From an uncultured Actinomycetales bacterium (GTDB taxonomy: Bacteria; Actinomycetota; Actinomycetes; S36-B12), in contig CAJXYI010000027.1 in NCBI GenBank assembly GCA_913063435.1, positions 1 through 32,223 of the forward strand: 32,223 bases of DNA, in the 5' to 3' direction. Positions 1 to 9,191 of the stretch are shown one piece after another; position 1 is the first letter of the stretch, and each line of letters starts with the position of its first letter. The notes under the pieces are model-generated. The model searched no databases. It worked only from the letters and a program-made list of their open reading frames with translations, and had not been told where the DNA came from. Made by a program: the position numbers and the translations under genes.

Positions 1-320
1 TCGACGATGCCCCCCGCCGACGTCGCCACCGCGCCGTCGGCGCCTCCGGGTTCGGGGCAGATGACCACCGAGGCATCGATCGGTTCGATCACCGGTGGTG
101 GGATCGCGGTGGCCGGCATCCGTGGGATCGCCGCACTCGCTGCGATCACGGCAGCACCGATCCCGATGGCGACGAGCACCAGCAGCGGCCCGCGCGGATC
201 GGGTGCGCTCGCCTCGGCGCGCCGAATGCGCCGGCGACGGTCACGCCGGTTCACCGCAGGTGCTTCAGACATCTCGGGTGACTCGGGCGTCTCGGGCGTC
301 TCGGGCGTCTCAGGATTCAT
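1..320 (-). CDS. DUF5719-like membrane-anchored protein (N-terminal part, cut by window edge)
   Basis: Reading the minus strand from ATG at 320, the frame stays open to the window edge (about 106 residues seen). The protein starts with a Glu-Thr-Pro repeat, then a very basic stretch (RRDRRRRIRR), then one hydrophobic segment (around residues 44-65) and an outer part containing VICPEPGG. This looks like a single-pass anchor with an extracytoplasmic C-terminal domain. The ATG overlaps the last codons of the upstream glycosyltransferase by 11 bases, so the two are probably translationally coupled. The DUF5719 assignment rests on my memory of the actinobacterial pairing of such a protein with a WhiB-linked GT2 enzyme, plus the VxCPxP-like motif. 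The C-terminus and function are not visible. Confidence 0.7.
   Translation of the reverse strand, partial: MNPETPETPETPESPEMSEAPAVNRRDRRRRIRRAEASAPDPRGPLLVLVAIGIGAAVIAASAAIPRMPATAIPPPVIEPIDASVVICPEPGGADGAVATSAGGIV
282..308. repeat. Three perfect tandem copies of a 9-bp unit
   Basis: CTCGGGCGT occurs three times head to tail and encodes the repeated Glu-Thr-Pro tripeptide near the N-terminus of the DUF5719-like protein. A degenerate fourth unit follows on either side. Copy number could change by slippage without breaking the frame. Confidence 0.85.
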
Positions 321-3300
321 CGCGCGCATCCTCATCGACGGCGTCATCGGCGAGGCGTCCCCCTCGTCGGCGGGCAGGCAGGGCGAGCACGATGACGAGG
401 ATGACGATGGCGGCCTGCACCCACAGCCACACCGTGCGCGTTGCGGAGTCGATGTCGATGACGACGCGGTCACCGGGCCCGACCGAACTGGGCAGGATGA
501 ACCGAGTCAGGCCGACCCCCTCGACTCCGGTGGGAAGCGGGCTGCTTGCCAGGACCCGACCATCGGCGAGCACCGCACGCCACGGCGCATCGGCATCCTG
601 GGCAAGACGGATCTCGCCGGGGCCGGGCACCGGGGAGTCGACGAACGGCTCGGCCGTGGCCAGGTCGAGCACGGGCAGTGCGACGACATCGGCGCCCGCG
701 GCGGTTTCCTCCGCCGGTACCGCTCGTGCCCGCGAGGTTGCGCCGCCGACCCGCCACAGGGCTGCACCCGTGTCGCCGGCGACCCGGCGCAGGCCGGGCA
801 CGGCATCGAGATTTCGGATCAGCGGATCACCCGGTTCGACCTCGGCCAGCACGTAGCGCACCGCGTAATCGGCGAGGCCGGTCACCTCGGTGCCGCCGCG
901 GCCGGACACCAGGGTGGACACCAGTCGATCGAGGGATTCCCAGGCTCGCGCAGGCGGGGACAGATCAGGATCGGCCAGGGTGGGCCCGGCGGCATTGATG
1001 AGGGCATAGGACACCGACGCCGTCGAGCCTGTGATGGCGGGGCGCACGATGAGGGTGCGCGGGGCCTGCGGACCCTGGGCTTCGGCGGCCACGAATGGCG
1101 GGAGCACCGAATCGGTTCCCCGTCGCAGCGGATCACCCGCGCCGGGAATCCAGGTGGCTGCGGCCAGGATCAATGTCGCGATCGCGGCGATGGCGGCGAG
1201 CCCGCTGATGGGTTGACGCCAGGTGAATGCCTGGCCACTCATCCGCTGTCGAAGTCCATCCCCTGCGAGGGCCGCGGCGAGGATGAAACCCGCGGCCGTG
1301 AGGGCAGTGAGGGTGCCCGGCCACGGCACGATCGAGATCGCGGTTGAGGCATCGGCGACGCGCAGGTGGATCGCGGTCACCGACGCCAGCAATCCGAAGA
1401 CGGCGACCAGGAGTGCGACGACGATGCCGCGACGCCGATCCAGGCGCAGCAGCCCCAGCACCCCCGCGATGGCGATTCCCGCGCCCACCCAGATCGCCGG
1501 AGTCCCCGGACCGCCCGGATTGACCGCGAGCACCGATAACGCGCTGATGTCCTGTCCGGCCGACACCGGCAGTCCCGGCTCCAGCAGGAGTCGACTCGGC
1601 TCGATGAACACCTGCAATGACCACGGCAGGAGCAGCCCGATGGGGGCGAGCACGATGATGGCAACGCGGGCGAGGATTCCCGTGGTGCGGGTGCGGATGA
1701 TCACGACGACTGCGGTGGCGATCACGATGAGGGCGGTGACCGGCCACAGCACAGGCGCGACCGCGGTCAGTGCCGCGAGCAGCAGCGCTGCCCACCAGGC
1801 TGTGCGCGTGCGCGCCGGTGACAATCCGGCAAGTGCGCGATCCGGCCCGGCCAGGCTGCGCACGATCGCTCGCCCGGTCGGGGGAAGCAGAATCAGTGCG
1901 GCGGTCGTGCCGATTCGACCGGTGGCGATGGCACCGGTCATCGCCGGGAGCAGCGCGTAGGCGAGGGCCGCCCACACGCGAACCGGGGTGGAGGCGATCA
2001 CCCCGCGCAGCGACCACCACGCCGAGAGCGCAGCAGCGGGAACAGCGAGGAGAAGCAGCGATCCAACGGCCGCACCGGCATTGCCGAGCAGCACCGTGGC
2101 CCACGCGGCCAACAACGCCAACCAGGCGGGGGCGGACACGGTCGATCCGGGTCCGACGTCGTGCCAGGTCTGCGCATAGGTCCCCCACAGATCACTGGCG
2201 CCGGCCGGGGCTGGCAGCAACGCACCGCCGACCAGATCACCCTCGCCCCACCACAGCCCCCGGGTCGCGGCGAGGGTGACCACGAGTGCGACGGCGAACA
2301 CCACGAAACCCGGACGGGTGAGGAACCGGCGCAGCCAGGTGGCGCTGCCATCGTCGAACAGATCCATCGATTCATCCGATGGCCCAGCTTCGGGCGCGAC
2401 CGCGGCCCGCGATCGCGACGTCGGCGAATCCGATCCGGATTCGCGGGTCGCTGCGCGGGAGAACCAGCCGGATACGACCTCGGCACCCTGTCGCGCCTGG
2501 ACAGCGATGCCGGGACGGAACTCTCCTACCGCCGCTCGCGAGGACATGACGGAGGTGGCCTTGATCTGCCGACGCGCAGCGAACAGTCGGGATGGGTGGG
2601 CCAGCAGACTGCCCCAGGCCAGGAGCTCGTCGCTGGCGCGCCGGGCGTCCTTGCCGAGCAGGGCGATCAGGGCGACGACGAGGGACTCCAGTGCGAGCCG
2701 GCCAGTGGTGAACGGCATGCGCCAGGCTGGTGCCTGGGCGAGCAGTACGTGCACCGCGCTGCGCCGATCGAGTCGGTGCCCCTGCCCGGCGCGGGTCGAG
2801 CCGGTCCGGCGGCCGTGATACGACGCCTCCCGGTGGTAGAGGACAGCTTCGGGCACGACGTGGACCTCATGACCGGCGCGCCAGGCCCGCCAGCACAGGT
2901 CGAGGTCATCGCGATACAGCGGCAGCGCCGGATCGAACCCACCGAGGGAGTCGAACGCATCACGGCGGATGAGCATCCCGGCGGTTCCCACGGCGTGGAC
3001 CACGTCGCGCCCATCGTGCTGGCCCTGGTCATGCTCTGCGGGATCGAGGTCGGTGAATCGCCGGCCGGATCCGGTGACGGAGAACCCGATCTCGATCAGC
3101 AGACGCCGGTCATGCCAGCCCAGGCATTTCGGGCCCAGGATCACCGCACGCGGTCGCTGCTGTGTGGCTTCGATGAGTCGTTCGAGCGCGTGGGGATCCG
3201 GTGCCGAGTCATCGTGCAGTAGCCATATCCACTCCCCACCCGCTTCCAGGCCCGGCTGTCCGCCCGCGTCAGGGGCCGAGACAGCAAGGGCGGCCGCGAC

Positions 3301-3516
3301 TGCCTGGCCGAACCCGATGGGTCGGTCGGTCGGCGGCAGGGCTAGGACGCGGTCATCTCCGAGGGACTCGCGCAGGATCTGACCACTGTCATCGGCCGAG
3401 CCGGCATCGACAGCGATGATGCGATCGGGAGGCGCGGTCTGGGCGGCGAGTGCGGCAAGTGTGGCGGGCAACCACACGCGACCGTCGCGGGCGACCACGA
3501 CGGTCGTCACGGACAC
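310..3516 (-). CDS. Large glycosyltransferase family 2 enzyme with C-terminal membrane domain
   Basis: This 1068-residue protein combines two parts. Residues 1 to about 300 are a GT-A fold family 2 glycosyltransferase: VTTVVVAR at the start, the metal/nucleotide-sugar motif HDDS at about 101-104, and the acceptor-side motif YRDDLDLCWRA near 200. The rest is a long membrane region with many hydrophobic segments (from about residue 400), an extracytoplasmic stretch and a last helix near the C-terminus. It probably moves sugars in envelope polysaccharide or arabinogalactan-type assembly at the membrane; substrate unknown. The start is GTG, 8 bases after the whiB stop codon, and the gene overlaps the following DUF5719-like gene, so the three genes look like one operon. 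Confidence 0.85.
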   Translation of the reverse strand: MSVTTVVVARDGRVWLPATLAALAAQTAPPDRIIAVDAGSADDSGQILRESLGDDRVLALPPTDRPIGFGQAVAAALAVSAPDAGGQPGLEAGGEWIWLLHDDSAPDPHALERLIEATQQRPRAVILGPKCLGWHDRRLLIEIGFSVTGSGRRFTDLDPAEHDQGQHDGRDVVHAVGTAGMLIRRDAFDSLGGFDPALPLYRDDLDLCWRAWRAGHEVHVVPEAVLYHREASYHGRRTGSTRAGQGHRLDRRSAVHVLLAQAPAWRMPFTTGRLALESLVVALIALLGKDARRASDELLAWGSLLAHPSRLFAARRQIKATSVMSSRAAVGEFRPGIAVQARQGAEVVSGWFSRAATRESGSDSPTSRSRAAVAPEAGPSDESMDLFDDGSATWLRRFLTRPGFVVFAVALVVTLAATRGLWWGEGDLVGGALLPAPAGASDLWGTYAQTWHDVGPGSTVSAPAWLALLAAWATVLLGNAGAAVGSLLLLAVPAAALSAWWSLRGVIASTPVRVWAALAYALLPAMTGAIATGRIGTTAALILLPPTGRAIVRSLAGPDRALAGLSPARTRTAWWAALLLAALTAVAPVLWPVTALIVIATAVVVIIRTRTTGILARVAIIVLAPIGLLLPWSLQVFIEPSRLLLEPGLPVSAGQDISALSVLAVNPGGPGTPAIWVGAGIAIAGVLGLLRLDRRRGIVVALLVAVFGLLASVTAIHLRVADASTAISIVPWPGTLTALTAAGFILAAALAGDGLRQRMSGQAFTWRQPISGLAAIAAIATLILAAATWIPGAGDPLRRGTDSVLPPFVAAEAQGPQAPRTLIVRPAITGSTASVSYALINAAGPTLADPDLSPPARAWESLDRLVSTLVSGRGGTEVTGLADYAVRYVLAEVEPGDPLIRNLDAVPGLRRVAGDTGAALWRVGGATSRARAVPAEETAAGADVVALPVLDLATAEPFVDSPVPGPGEIRLAQDADAPWRAVLADGRVLASSPLPTGVEGVGLTRFILPSSVGPGDRVVIDIDSATRTVWLWVQAAIVILVIVLALPARRRGGRLADDAVDEDARDES

Positions 3517-3524
3517 GGGCGTGC

Positions 3525-3863
3525 TCAGACCGCCTGCTTCTTCAGGCGACGACGCTCACGTTCGGACAATCCACCCCAGATGCCGAAGCGCTCGTCATTG
3601 GCCAGCGCGTATTCCAGGCACTCCACCCGAACCTCGCAGGACAGGCACACCCGCTTGGCCTCGCGGGTGCTGCCGCCCTTTTCCGGGAAGAACGCCTCGG
3701 GATCGGTCTGTGCGCACAGGGCCCGTTCCTGCCACTCCATCGCCTCATCGGTGACGAGCTCGAGGAGCACGGCATCGTCGGGGACGGTCGACGCCGACGA
3801 CGGCGTCGATATCGACGGCGCGCTCTCGGCCGCGTGGTGCGGGGTCATGCTGAATTCACCCAC
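3525..3863 (-). CDS. whiB2: WhiB2-type iron-sulfur transcription regulator
   Basis: A 112-residue Wbl protein. Four cysteines that would hold a [4Fe-4S] cluster are at 50, 73, 76 and 82 (C-x2-C-x5-C for the last three), followed by the G-I-W-G-G turn at 94-98 and a basic DNA-binding tail (ERRRLKK). The start is GTG at 3863 because a perfect AGGAGG lies 6 bases upstream; ATG at 3848 is a less favoured alternative. WhiB2/WhmD proteins control septation and cell division in mycobacteria. Position next to fbiA/fbiB and a mannose-1-phosphate guanylyltransferase, as in M. tuberculosis, supports the WhiB2 assignment. Envelope genes follow 8 bases downstream. Confidence 0.88.
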   Translation of the reverse strand: MGEFSMTPHHAAESAPSISTPSSASTVPDDAVLLELVTDEAMEWQERALCAQTDPEAFFPEKGGSTREAKRVCLSCEVRVECLEYALANDERFGIWGGLSERERRRLKKQAV

Positions 3864-3879
3864 GGGACTCCTCCTGGGA

Positions 3880-3897
3880 AATAACACTGGTGTCATT
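3880..3897. promoter_or_regulatory. Inverted repeat in the whiB2 leader/promoter
   Basis: AATAACAC-TG-GTGTCATT: 8-base arms with one mismatch and a perfect ACAC-N2-GTGT core, just upstream of the whiB2 ribosome binding site. A related TGTTACTGGTGTGA sequence occurs at about 4027-4040. It could be an operator; no regulator can be assigned. Confidence 0.4.
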
Positions 3898-4079
3898 AGA
3901 TCGACCCTGACCCCCATGCGTCAAGCCGGACGACCACCTCGATCACCGCGCGATCAGCGCACGATCTGCTTGCGATTCCTCGACGTTCGGCTTCCCCCAG
4001 TCCGGAAGTGCAACGGATGTGACGTGTGTTACTGGTGTGATCCATGGGGTTCAATATGGTTCACGGGTAGGGATATCCC

Positions 4080-6677
4080 CTAGGTGGCCAGGGATGACAC
4101 CCCCACCCGGCCGTAATCGGTCGTGCGCTGCACGGGAATCCGATCGGCCGAGACGATCAACTCCCGCAGATCCTGCACCGACTTCGCCGAGCCGTGTTCG
4201 GAGCCGGCCATCCGCGAGATCGTCTCCTCCATCAATGTGCCGCCGAGGTCATCGCAACCGGCGGAGAGCATCGCGCGTACCCCATCGTCGCCGAGCTTCA
4301 CCCACGAGCACTGGATGTGATCGATCGCCCCGTGCAGCATGATCCGCGCCATCGCGTGCACCGCCGCGTTATCGCGCGGACTGGGACCGGGACGGGCGGC
4401 ACCGGCGAGGTAGACCGGCGCGTTGTGGTGGATGAAGGGCAGCCCGACGAATTCGGTGAAACTCACCGGCGCATTCGCCCGACTGGCCTCGGCGAGCCGG
4501 CGCAGCAGCGCGAGGTGATCGACCCAGTGACCGGGATGGTCGACGTGGCCGAACATCATCGTCGACGTCGTCGGCAATCCCACCTCGTGCGCGGTGGTGA
4601 CGACCTCGATCCACGCGCTCGTCGGCAACTTGCCTTTCGTCAGCACCCAGCGCACATCGTCATCGAGGATCTCGGCCGCTGTGCCGGGCAGTGAATCGAC
4701 TCCGGCCTCCTTCGCCGCGGTCAGCCATTCGCGGATCGACAAACCGGTACGGGTCGCGCCATTGACGACCTCCATCGGCGAGAACGCGTGGAGGTGCACC
4801 TCGGGTGCCGCAGCCTTCACCGCCCGCGCGAGATCGAAATACGCGGTGCCGGGCAGGTCCGGATGGATCCCACCCTGCATGCAGATCTCGGTTGCACCGT
4901 CTGCGACCGCTTCACGCACCCGATCGGCGACCTGATCCAACGACAGTGTGTAGGCGTCGACATCGGTGCGCCGCTGCGCGAAGGCGCAGAACCGGCATCC
5001 GGTGTAGCAGACGTTGGTGAAGTTGATGTTGCGGTTGACGACATAGGTCACCTCATCGCCATTGACCTCGGCACGCAAGCCATCGGCGATATCGAGCAGT
5101 GCGCGCAGCGCATCGTCCTCGGCTGTCATCAACGCCAATGCCGCGTCGCGATGATCGGGATGGGCGAGTTCGCGAGGTTCATTCGCGGCCAGGTCGAGCG
5201 CCGCGATCATGTCGGCGTCCATCCGTGCACCCCCGCGGGACTGCGACGGGAGTGCAGTGCCTGTCGCTCGCTCGCGGATCTCCTCCCAGTCGCCGTACAC
5301 GTCGTCGAAGTCGCTGCGCCGGTCGGCGCTGCGCCCGGTGGAATCGATCTCGATGTGCAGATCAGCGCGGCCACCGGCATTGCCCGCGGCGAACGTGGTG
5401 TAGGCGCCACCATCATCCTCAGGTTCCTGCCACGCCAACCCCTCGGCGCGCGCGCCTTCGGCGAGCAGACCCGTCGACGGGTCCGCGAGCGCGTCGACGT
5501 GCCCACGCACCCGCACATCGATCCACTCCCCACTGCGGACGTAACGCGGGTGCACCGTCAACCGCGGGCGCAGCTCGAAGCCGGCGGCCCGGGTCGCCTC
5601 GGTCAACGCATCCAGATGCGGCCAGGGCCGTTCGGGATTGACGTGGTCGGCGGTCAGCGGGCTGACGCCACCCCAATCGTCGACGCCTGCGGCAAGCAGA
5701 TCGGGCAGATCCGTCAGGTCGGAAAGATTCGGTGGTGCCTGCAGGCGCATCCGCGGGCCGAGCAACACGCGTGCGGTGGCGAGCGTGGCGAGGTATTCCT
5801 CGTGGGACAGATCCGGATGCGCGCGCATCGCGGTGTCGTCCTTGGCACGGAAGTTCTGCACGATGACTTCCTGGATATGCCCATAACGACGATGCACGGA
5901 TCGCAGCGCGAGGATCGATTCAGCGCGTTCGGTCGGTGTCTCACCGATGCCGACGAGGATGCCGCTGGTGAACGGGATCGACAGGCGCCCGGCATCCTCG
6001 AGCACCGCCAACCGCACCGACGGGTCCTTGTCGGGGCTGGCGAAGTGCACCTCACCGGGGGTGTTCCACAACCGTTCGCTCGTCGTCTCGAGCATCATGC
6101 CCATGCTCGGGGCGACCGGACGCAACCGGCGCATCTCCTGCCAGGACATCACCCCGGGATTCAGGTGTGGCAGCAATCCGGTCTCCTCGAGCACTCGGAT
6201 CGCCATAGCACGCACATAGGACAGCGTGTCCTCGTAGCCGCCGGCATCGAGCCATTCGCGTGCTGCGGGCCAACGGTCCTCGGGTCGATCACCGAGGGTG
6301 AACAACGCTTCGGCAACACCGAGTTCGGCACCGGCTCGGGCGATGTCGAGCACCTCGTCGGGGCTGAGGTAGGCATCGGGGACGCGATGCGGCACGGTGG
6401 CGAAGGTGCAGTAGTGGCAGCGGTCACGGCACAGCCGAGTGAGTGGAATGAACACCTTCGGTGAGTACGTGATGATTCCGGGGCGACCATCGTCGACTGA
6501 TCCGCGATCGCGCAGTTCACCGGCGAGGTTCATCAGATCCGCCAGTGCGTCACCGCGGGCGGCGAGCAGTGCGGTGGCCTCCGTGGCATCGAGGGCACTG
6601 CCCCGGCGGGCTCGGCCGAGGGCGCGGGTGATCTCACGATCGCTGACGTGCTCCTGCCCCTCCGATGCCCGACCCAT
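4080..6677 (-). CDS. fbiC: FbiC, 7,8-didemethyl-8-hydroxy-5-deazariboflavin (FO) synthase, fused CofG-CofH
   Basis: This 865-residue protein makes FO, the deazaflavin chromophore of coenzyme F420, from a ribityl-uracil precursor and tyrosine. It has two radical-SAM halves. The N-terminal CofG-like half has C-R-D-R-C-H-Y-C at 83-90. The CofH-like half has C-Y-T-G-C-R-F-C at about 555-562. Both are the CxxxCxxC that binds the [4Fe-4S] cluster and SAM. Length fits actinobacterial FbiC (about 860). ATG 6677 is preferred over GTG 6683 because a TACAGT -10 box ends 6 bases before it, which would make the mRNA leaderless; no Shine-Dalgarno is visible. The gene is divergent from fbiA with a very short intergenic region. 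Confidence 0.95.
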   Translation of the reverse strand: MGRASEGQEHVSDREITRALGRARRGSALDATEATALLAARGDALADLMNLAGELRDRGSVDDGRPGIITYSPKVFIPLTRLCRDRCHYCTFATVPHRVPDAYLSPDEVLDIARAGAELGVAEALFTLGDRPEDRWPAAREWLDAGGYEDTLSYVRAMAIRVLEETGLLPHLNPGVMSWQEMRRLRPVAPSMGMMLETTSERLWNTPGEVHFASPDKDPSVRLAVLEDAGRLSIPFTSGILVGIGETPTERAESILALRSVHRRYGHIQEVIVQNFRAKDDTAMRAHPDLSHEEYLATLATARVLLGPRMRLQAPPNLSDLTDLPDLLAAGVDDWGGVSPLTADHVNPERPWPHLDALTEATRAAGFELRPRLTVHPRYVRSGEWIDVRVRGHVDALADPSTGLLAEGARAEGLAWQEPEDDGGAYTTFAAGNAGGRADLHIEIDSTGRSADRRSDFDDVYGDWEEIRERATGTALPSQSRGGARMDADMIAALDLAANEPRELAHPDHRDAALALMTAEDDALRALLDIADGLRAEVNGDEVTYVVNRNINFTNVCYTGCRFCAFAQRRTDVDAYTLSLDQVADRVREAVADGATEICMQGGIHPDLPGTAYFDLARAVKAAAPEVHLHAFSPMEVVNGATRTGLSIREWLTAAKEAGVDSLPGTAAEILDDDVRWVLTKGKLPTSAWIEVVTTAHEVGLPTTSTMMFGHVDHPGHWVDHLALLRRLAEASRANAPVSFTEFVGLPFIHHNAPVYLAGAARPGPSPRDNAAVHAMARIMLHGAIDHIQCSWVKLGDDGVRAMLSAGCDDLGGTLMEETISRMAGSEHGSAKSVQDLRELIVSADRIPVQRTTDYGRVGVSSLAT

Positions 6678-6683
6678 CCCCAC

Positions 6684-6689
6684 ACTGTA
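6684..6689 (-). promoter_or_regulatory. -10 box of fbiC (leaderless)
   Basis: TACAGT on the minus strand, then 6 bases, then ATG 6677. This spacing puts the transcription start at or next to the A of ATG. Confidence 0.55.
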
Positions 6690-6726
6690 GGCGTGCGTTC
6701 ATATGACGGCATGGCACCCTTGCCCC

Positions 6727-7797
6727 GTGAGCAATCCCGTGACCAACCCCGATGCGCAGCGTCCCTCGATCGTCGTCCTGGCCGGTGGTATCGGTGGCGC
6801 ACGGTTCCTGCGTGGCCTGCGTCACCTGGTGCGCGATCGTGCGCAGATCACCGTCATCGGCAACACCGGGGATGACATCTGGCTGCACGGGCTGCGCGTG
6901 TGCCCGGATCTGGACACCGTGATGTACACCCTCGGTGGCGGGATCAGCGAAGAACGGGGATGGGGCCGTGAGGATGAGACGTTCGCGGTGAAGGACGAAC
7001 TCACCGCCTACGGTGTCGAACCGACCTGGTTCGGTCTCGGTGATCGCGATATCGCCACGCATCTGATTCGCACCCAGCTACTGGGTGCCGGCTATGCACT
7101 CTCCGATGTCACCGCAGCGTTGTGCGATCGCTGGCAACCGGGCGTTCGACTCATTCCGATGAGCGATGACCGAGTGGAGACGCACGTCGTCGTGGACGAC
7201 CCCGATGGTGCGGTGGACGCCCATGGCGCACCACAGCGACGAGCGATCCACTTCCAGGAGTGGTGGGTGCGATATCGCGCACAACTTCCGGCGCATTCCT
7301 TCGTGCAGATCGGGCTCGATGATGCGAAGCCCGCACCCGGGGTGCTCGAGGCGATCGACGAGGCCGATGTGATCGTGCTGCCTCCGTCGAATCCGGTTGT
7401 GTCGATCGGCACGATCCTGGCGATTCCTCGCATCCGCGACGCCATCGTCGATGCGCCCGCACCCGTGGTCGGTATCTCCCCCATCATCGGTGGCGCTCCG
7501 GTGCGTGGCATGGCCGATGCCTGCCTGTCCGCGATCGGCGTGCCGACGACGGCGGCGGCCGTGGCCGAGCACTACGGCCCGCGCCGGGCCCGCATCCCGG
7601 CCGGGGCACCCGGCGGCGGCATCCTCGATGCGTGGCTGGTCGCCGAAACCGACGCCGACTCAGTGGCTGAAGTCACCGCGCGCGGCATCACCTGCGCTGC
7701 CGCGCCCCTGCTCATGACCGATGACGATGCGACCGCGACGATCGCCTTGGCCGCACTGGGACTGGTGGACTTCGACATCGCAGGCATCGCTCCGTGA
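6727..7797 (+). CDS. fbiA: FbiA (CofD), phospho-lactate/phosphoenolpyruvate transferase of F420 synthesis
   Basis: This 356-residue CofD-family enzyme transfers the phospho-lactyl or phosphoenolpyruvyl group from its activated guanylyl form onto FO, giving F420-0 or dehydro-F420-0. Seen: the N-terminal nucleotide-binding loop VVLAGGIGGARFLRGL, GNTGDD, DLDTVMYTLGG, and the C-terminal GISPIIGG, all typical of CofD/FbiA. GTG 6727 is chosen because the residues encoded from the upstream ATG 6703 do not look conserved and a weak CACCCT -10-like box sits 6 bases before GTG 6727; ATG 6703 stays possible. The stop overlaps the fbiB start in GTGA, so the two are translationally coupled. Confidence 0.93.
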   Translation: MSNPVTNPDAQRPSIVVLAGGIGGARFLRGLRHLVRDRAQITVIGNTGDDIWLHGLRVCPDLDTVMYTLGGGISEERGWGREDETFAVKDELTAYGVEPTWFGLGDRDIATHLIRTQLLGAGYALSDVTAALCDRWQPGVRLIPMSDDRVETHVVVDDPDGAVDAHGAPQRRAIHFQEWWVRYRAQLPAHSFVQIGLDDAKPAPGVLEAIDEADVIVLPPSNPVVSIGTILAIPRIRDAIVDAPAPVVGISPIIGGAPVRGMADACLSAIGVPTTAAAVAEHYGPRRARIPAGAPGGGILDAWLVAETDADSVAEVTARGITCAAAPLLMTDDDATATIALAALGLVDFDIAGIAP

Positions 7798-9179
7798 CCC
7801 ATCCACCCGCGCACACCCCGACCCTCACCGCCGTCGGGGTGACCGGGTTGCCGGAAGTCAGTGCTGGCGACGACATCGCTGCACTGCTGCAGCCTTCACT
7901 GGCGACGGTCGCGTGGCCGGATGGTTCGCAGGGGATCCGCGATGGCGACATCATCGTGGTGACCAGCAAGGTCATCAGCAAGGCCGAGGGCCGCGATGTG
8001 CCAGCAGAACATCGTGAGCAGGCGATCGCCGACGAGACGCAGGAGGTCATCGCGGTCAAGCACACACCACGCGGCACCACGTATATCGTGCGCAATACCC
8101 ACGGCGTCGTCCTTGCGGCCGCTGGAATCGACGCGAGCAATGCACCCGACGGCCGCGTTCTGCTGCTGCCCGCCGATCCCGACGCATCGGCGCGCGCCTT
8201 GCGATCGGATCTGAGCAGTGCGGAATCGGTGCGCATCGCAGTGCTGATCACCGACACCCTCGGGCGGCCATGGCGCGAAGGCCTGACCGATGCGGTGATC
8301 GGTGCCGCCGGCCTGAATCCGCTGGATGATCTGCGCGGTGTTACCGATGCGAACGGGGTTCCCATGGAGGTGACAGTTCGAGCGATCGCCGACGAGGTCG
8401 CTGCTGCCGCCGACCTCGTCAAGGGCAAGGCCGAGGGCGTTCCCGTCGCGGTCGTACGCGGCCTGGCCTCGTTCGTCACCGACGACGACGGACCGGGTGC
8501 GCAAGCATTGGTGCGCGATCCCGAACACGACCTGTTCACCCTCGGCACCGCGGAGGCTCGTGCTCTCGGGCGCGACACTGGGCAGCGCGAAGCGGTCGGA
8601 TTGCGCCGCACCGTGCGCCAGTTCACCGATGAACACGTGCCCGTCGAGGTGATCGATCACGCCGTCGCCGAGGCACTCACCGCACCCGCTCCCCACCACA
8701 CCCGACCCTGGCGGTTCGTGCATCTGCACGATCACGGTGTGCGCACCCGGGTGCTCGATGCGATGCGTGCGGCGTGGATCAGCGATCTGCGCGAACTCGA
8801 CGGATTCGATGATGCGGCGATCGAGCAGCGGGTTGCACGCGGTGATGTGCTGCGCCGGGCACCGGAGGTGGTGTTCGCCTTCGTCGATGTCGCCGACGCC
8901 CACGACTATCCCGACGACCGCCGTCGCGCCGGCGAACGCGATCTGTTCCTCGCCGCGGGCGCAGCGGGTGTGCAGAACTTCATGATCACGCTGGCCGTCG
9001 ACGGAGTCGGTTCGGCATGGATCTCCTCGACGATGTTCTGCCCCGACACCGTGCGTGAGTCGCTCGATCTGCCCGAGACATGGGTGCCACTCGGTGCGAT
9101 CGCGATCGGTTATCCCGCGCAGCAGCCGCAGTCGCGCGCGGCAATGACGGATCTATCGGCCTATCTGCACCGCCGCTGA
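7794..9179 (+). CDS. fbiB: FbiB, F420-0:gamma-glutamyl ligase with C-terminal nitroreductase domain
   Basis: This bifunctional 461-residue enzyme adds gamma-linked glutamates to F420-0. Residues 1 to about 245 are a CofE-like ligase (DGDIIVVTSKVISKAEGR; ITDTLGRPWREGLTDAVIG). Residues from about 260 on form an FMN-binding nitroreductase-like domain (RRTVRQFTDEHVP; APAPHHTRPWRF; AAGAAGVQNFMI). In mycobacterial FbiB the C-terminal domain binds FMN and reduces dehydro-F420-0, which fits an FbiA that uses PEP. The fused form, rather than stand-alone CofE, is typical of actinobacteria. The GTG start overlaps the fbiA stop by 4 bases. The gene ends 12 bases from the convergent guanylyltransferase gene. 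Confidence 0.94.
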   Translation: MTHPPAHTPTLTAVGVTGLPEVSAGDDIAALLQPSLATVAWPDGSQGIRDGDIIVVTSKVISKAEGRDVPAEHREQAIADETQEVIAVKHTPRGTTYIVRNTHGVVLAAAGIDASNAPDGRVLLLPADPDASARALRSDLSSAESVRIAVLITDTLGRPWREGLTDAVIGAAGLNPLDDLRGVTDANGVPMEVTVRAIADEVAAAADLVKGKAEGVPVAVVRGLASFVTDDDGPGAQALVRDPEHDLFTLGTAEARALGRDTGQREAVGLRRTVRQFTDEHVPVEVIDHAVAEALTAPAPHHTRPWRFVHLHDHGVRTRVLDAMRAAWISDLRELDGFDDAAIEQRVARGDVLRRAPEVVFAFVDVADAHDYPDDRRRAGERDLFLAAGAAGVQNFMITLAVDGVGSAWISSTMFCPDTVRESLDLPETWVPLGAIAIGYPAQQPQSRAAMTDLSAYLHRR

Positions 9180-9191
9180 GCGAGGCCGGAG

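Noticed and set aside
7-1347. Long plus-strand open frame opposite the glycosyltransferase
   Set aside because: Low-complexity Arg/Gly-rich translation, antisense to a clear GT2 enzyme; arises from high G+C codon bias.
4070-4079. Perfect palindrome GGGATATCCC next to the fbiC stop codon
   Set aside because: Only 10 bp with no loop, too short to be a terminator; may be chance.
4788-6464. 558-residue open frame opposite fbiC
   Set aside because: Antisense to a well-conserved radical-SAM enzyme; His/Arg/Gly-rich and without motifs.
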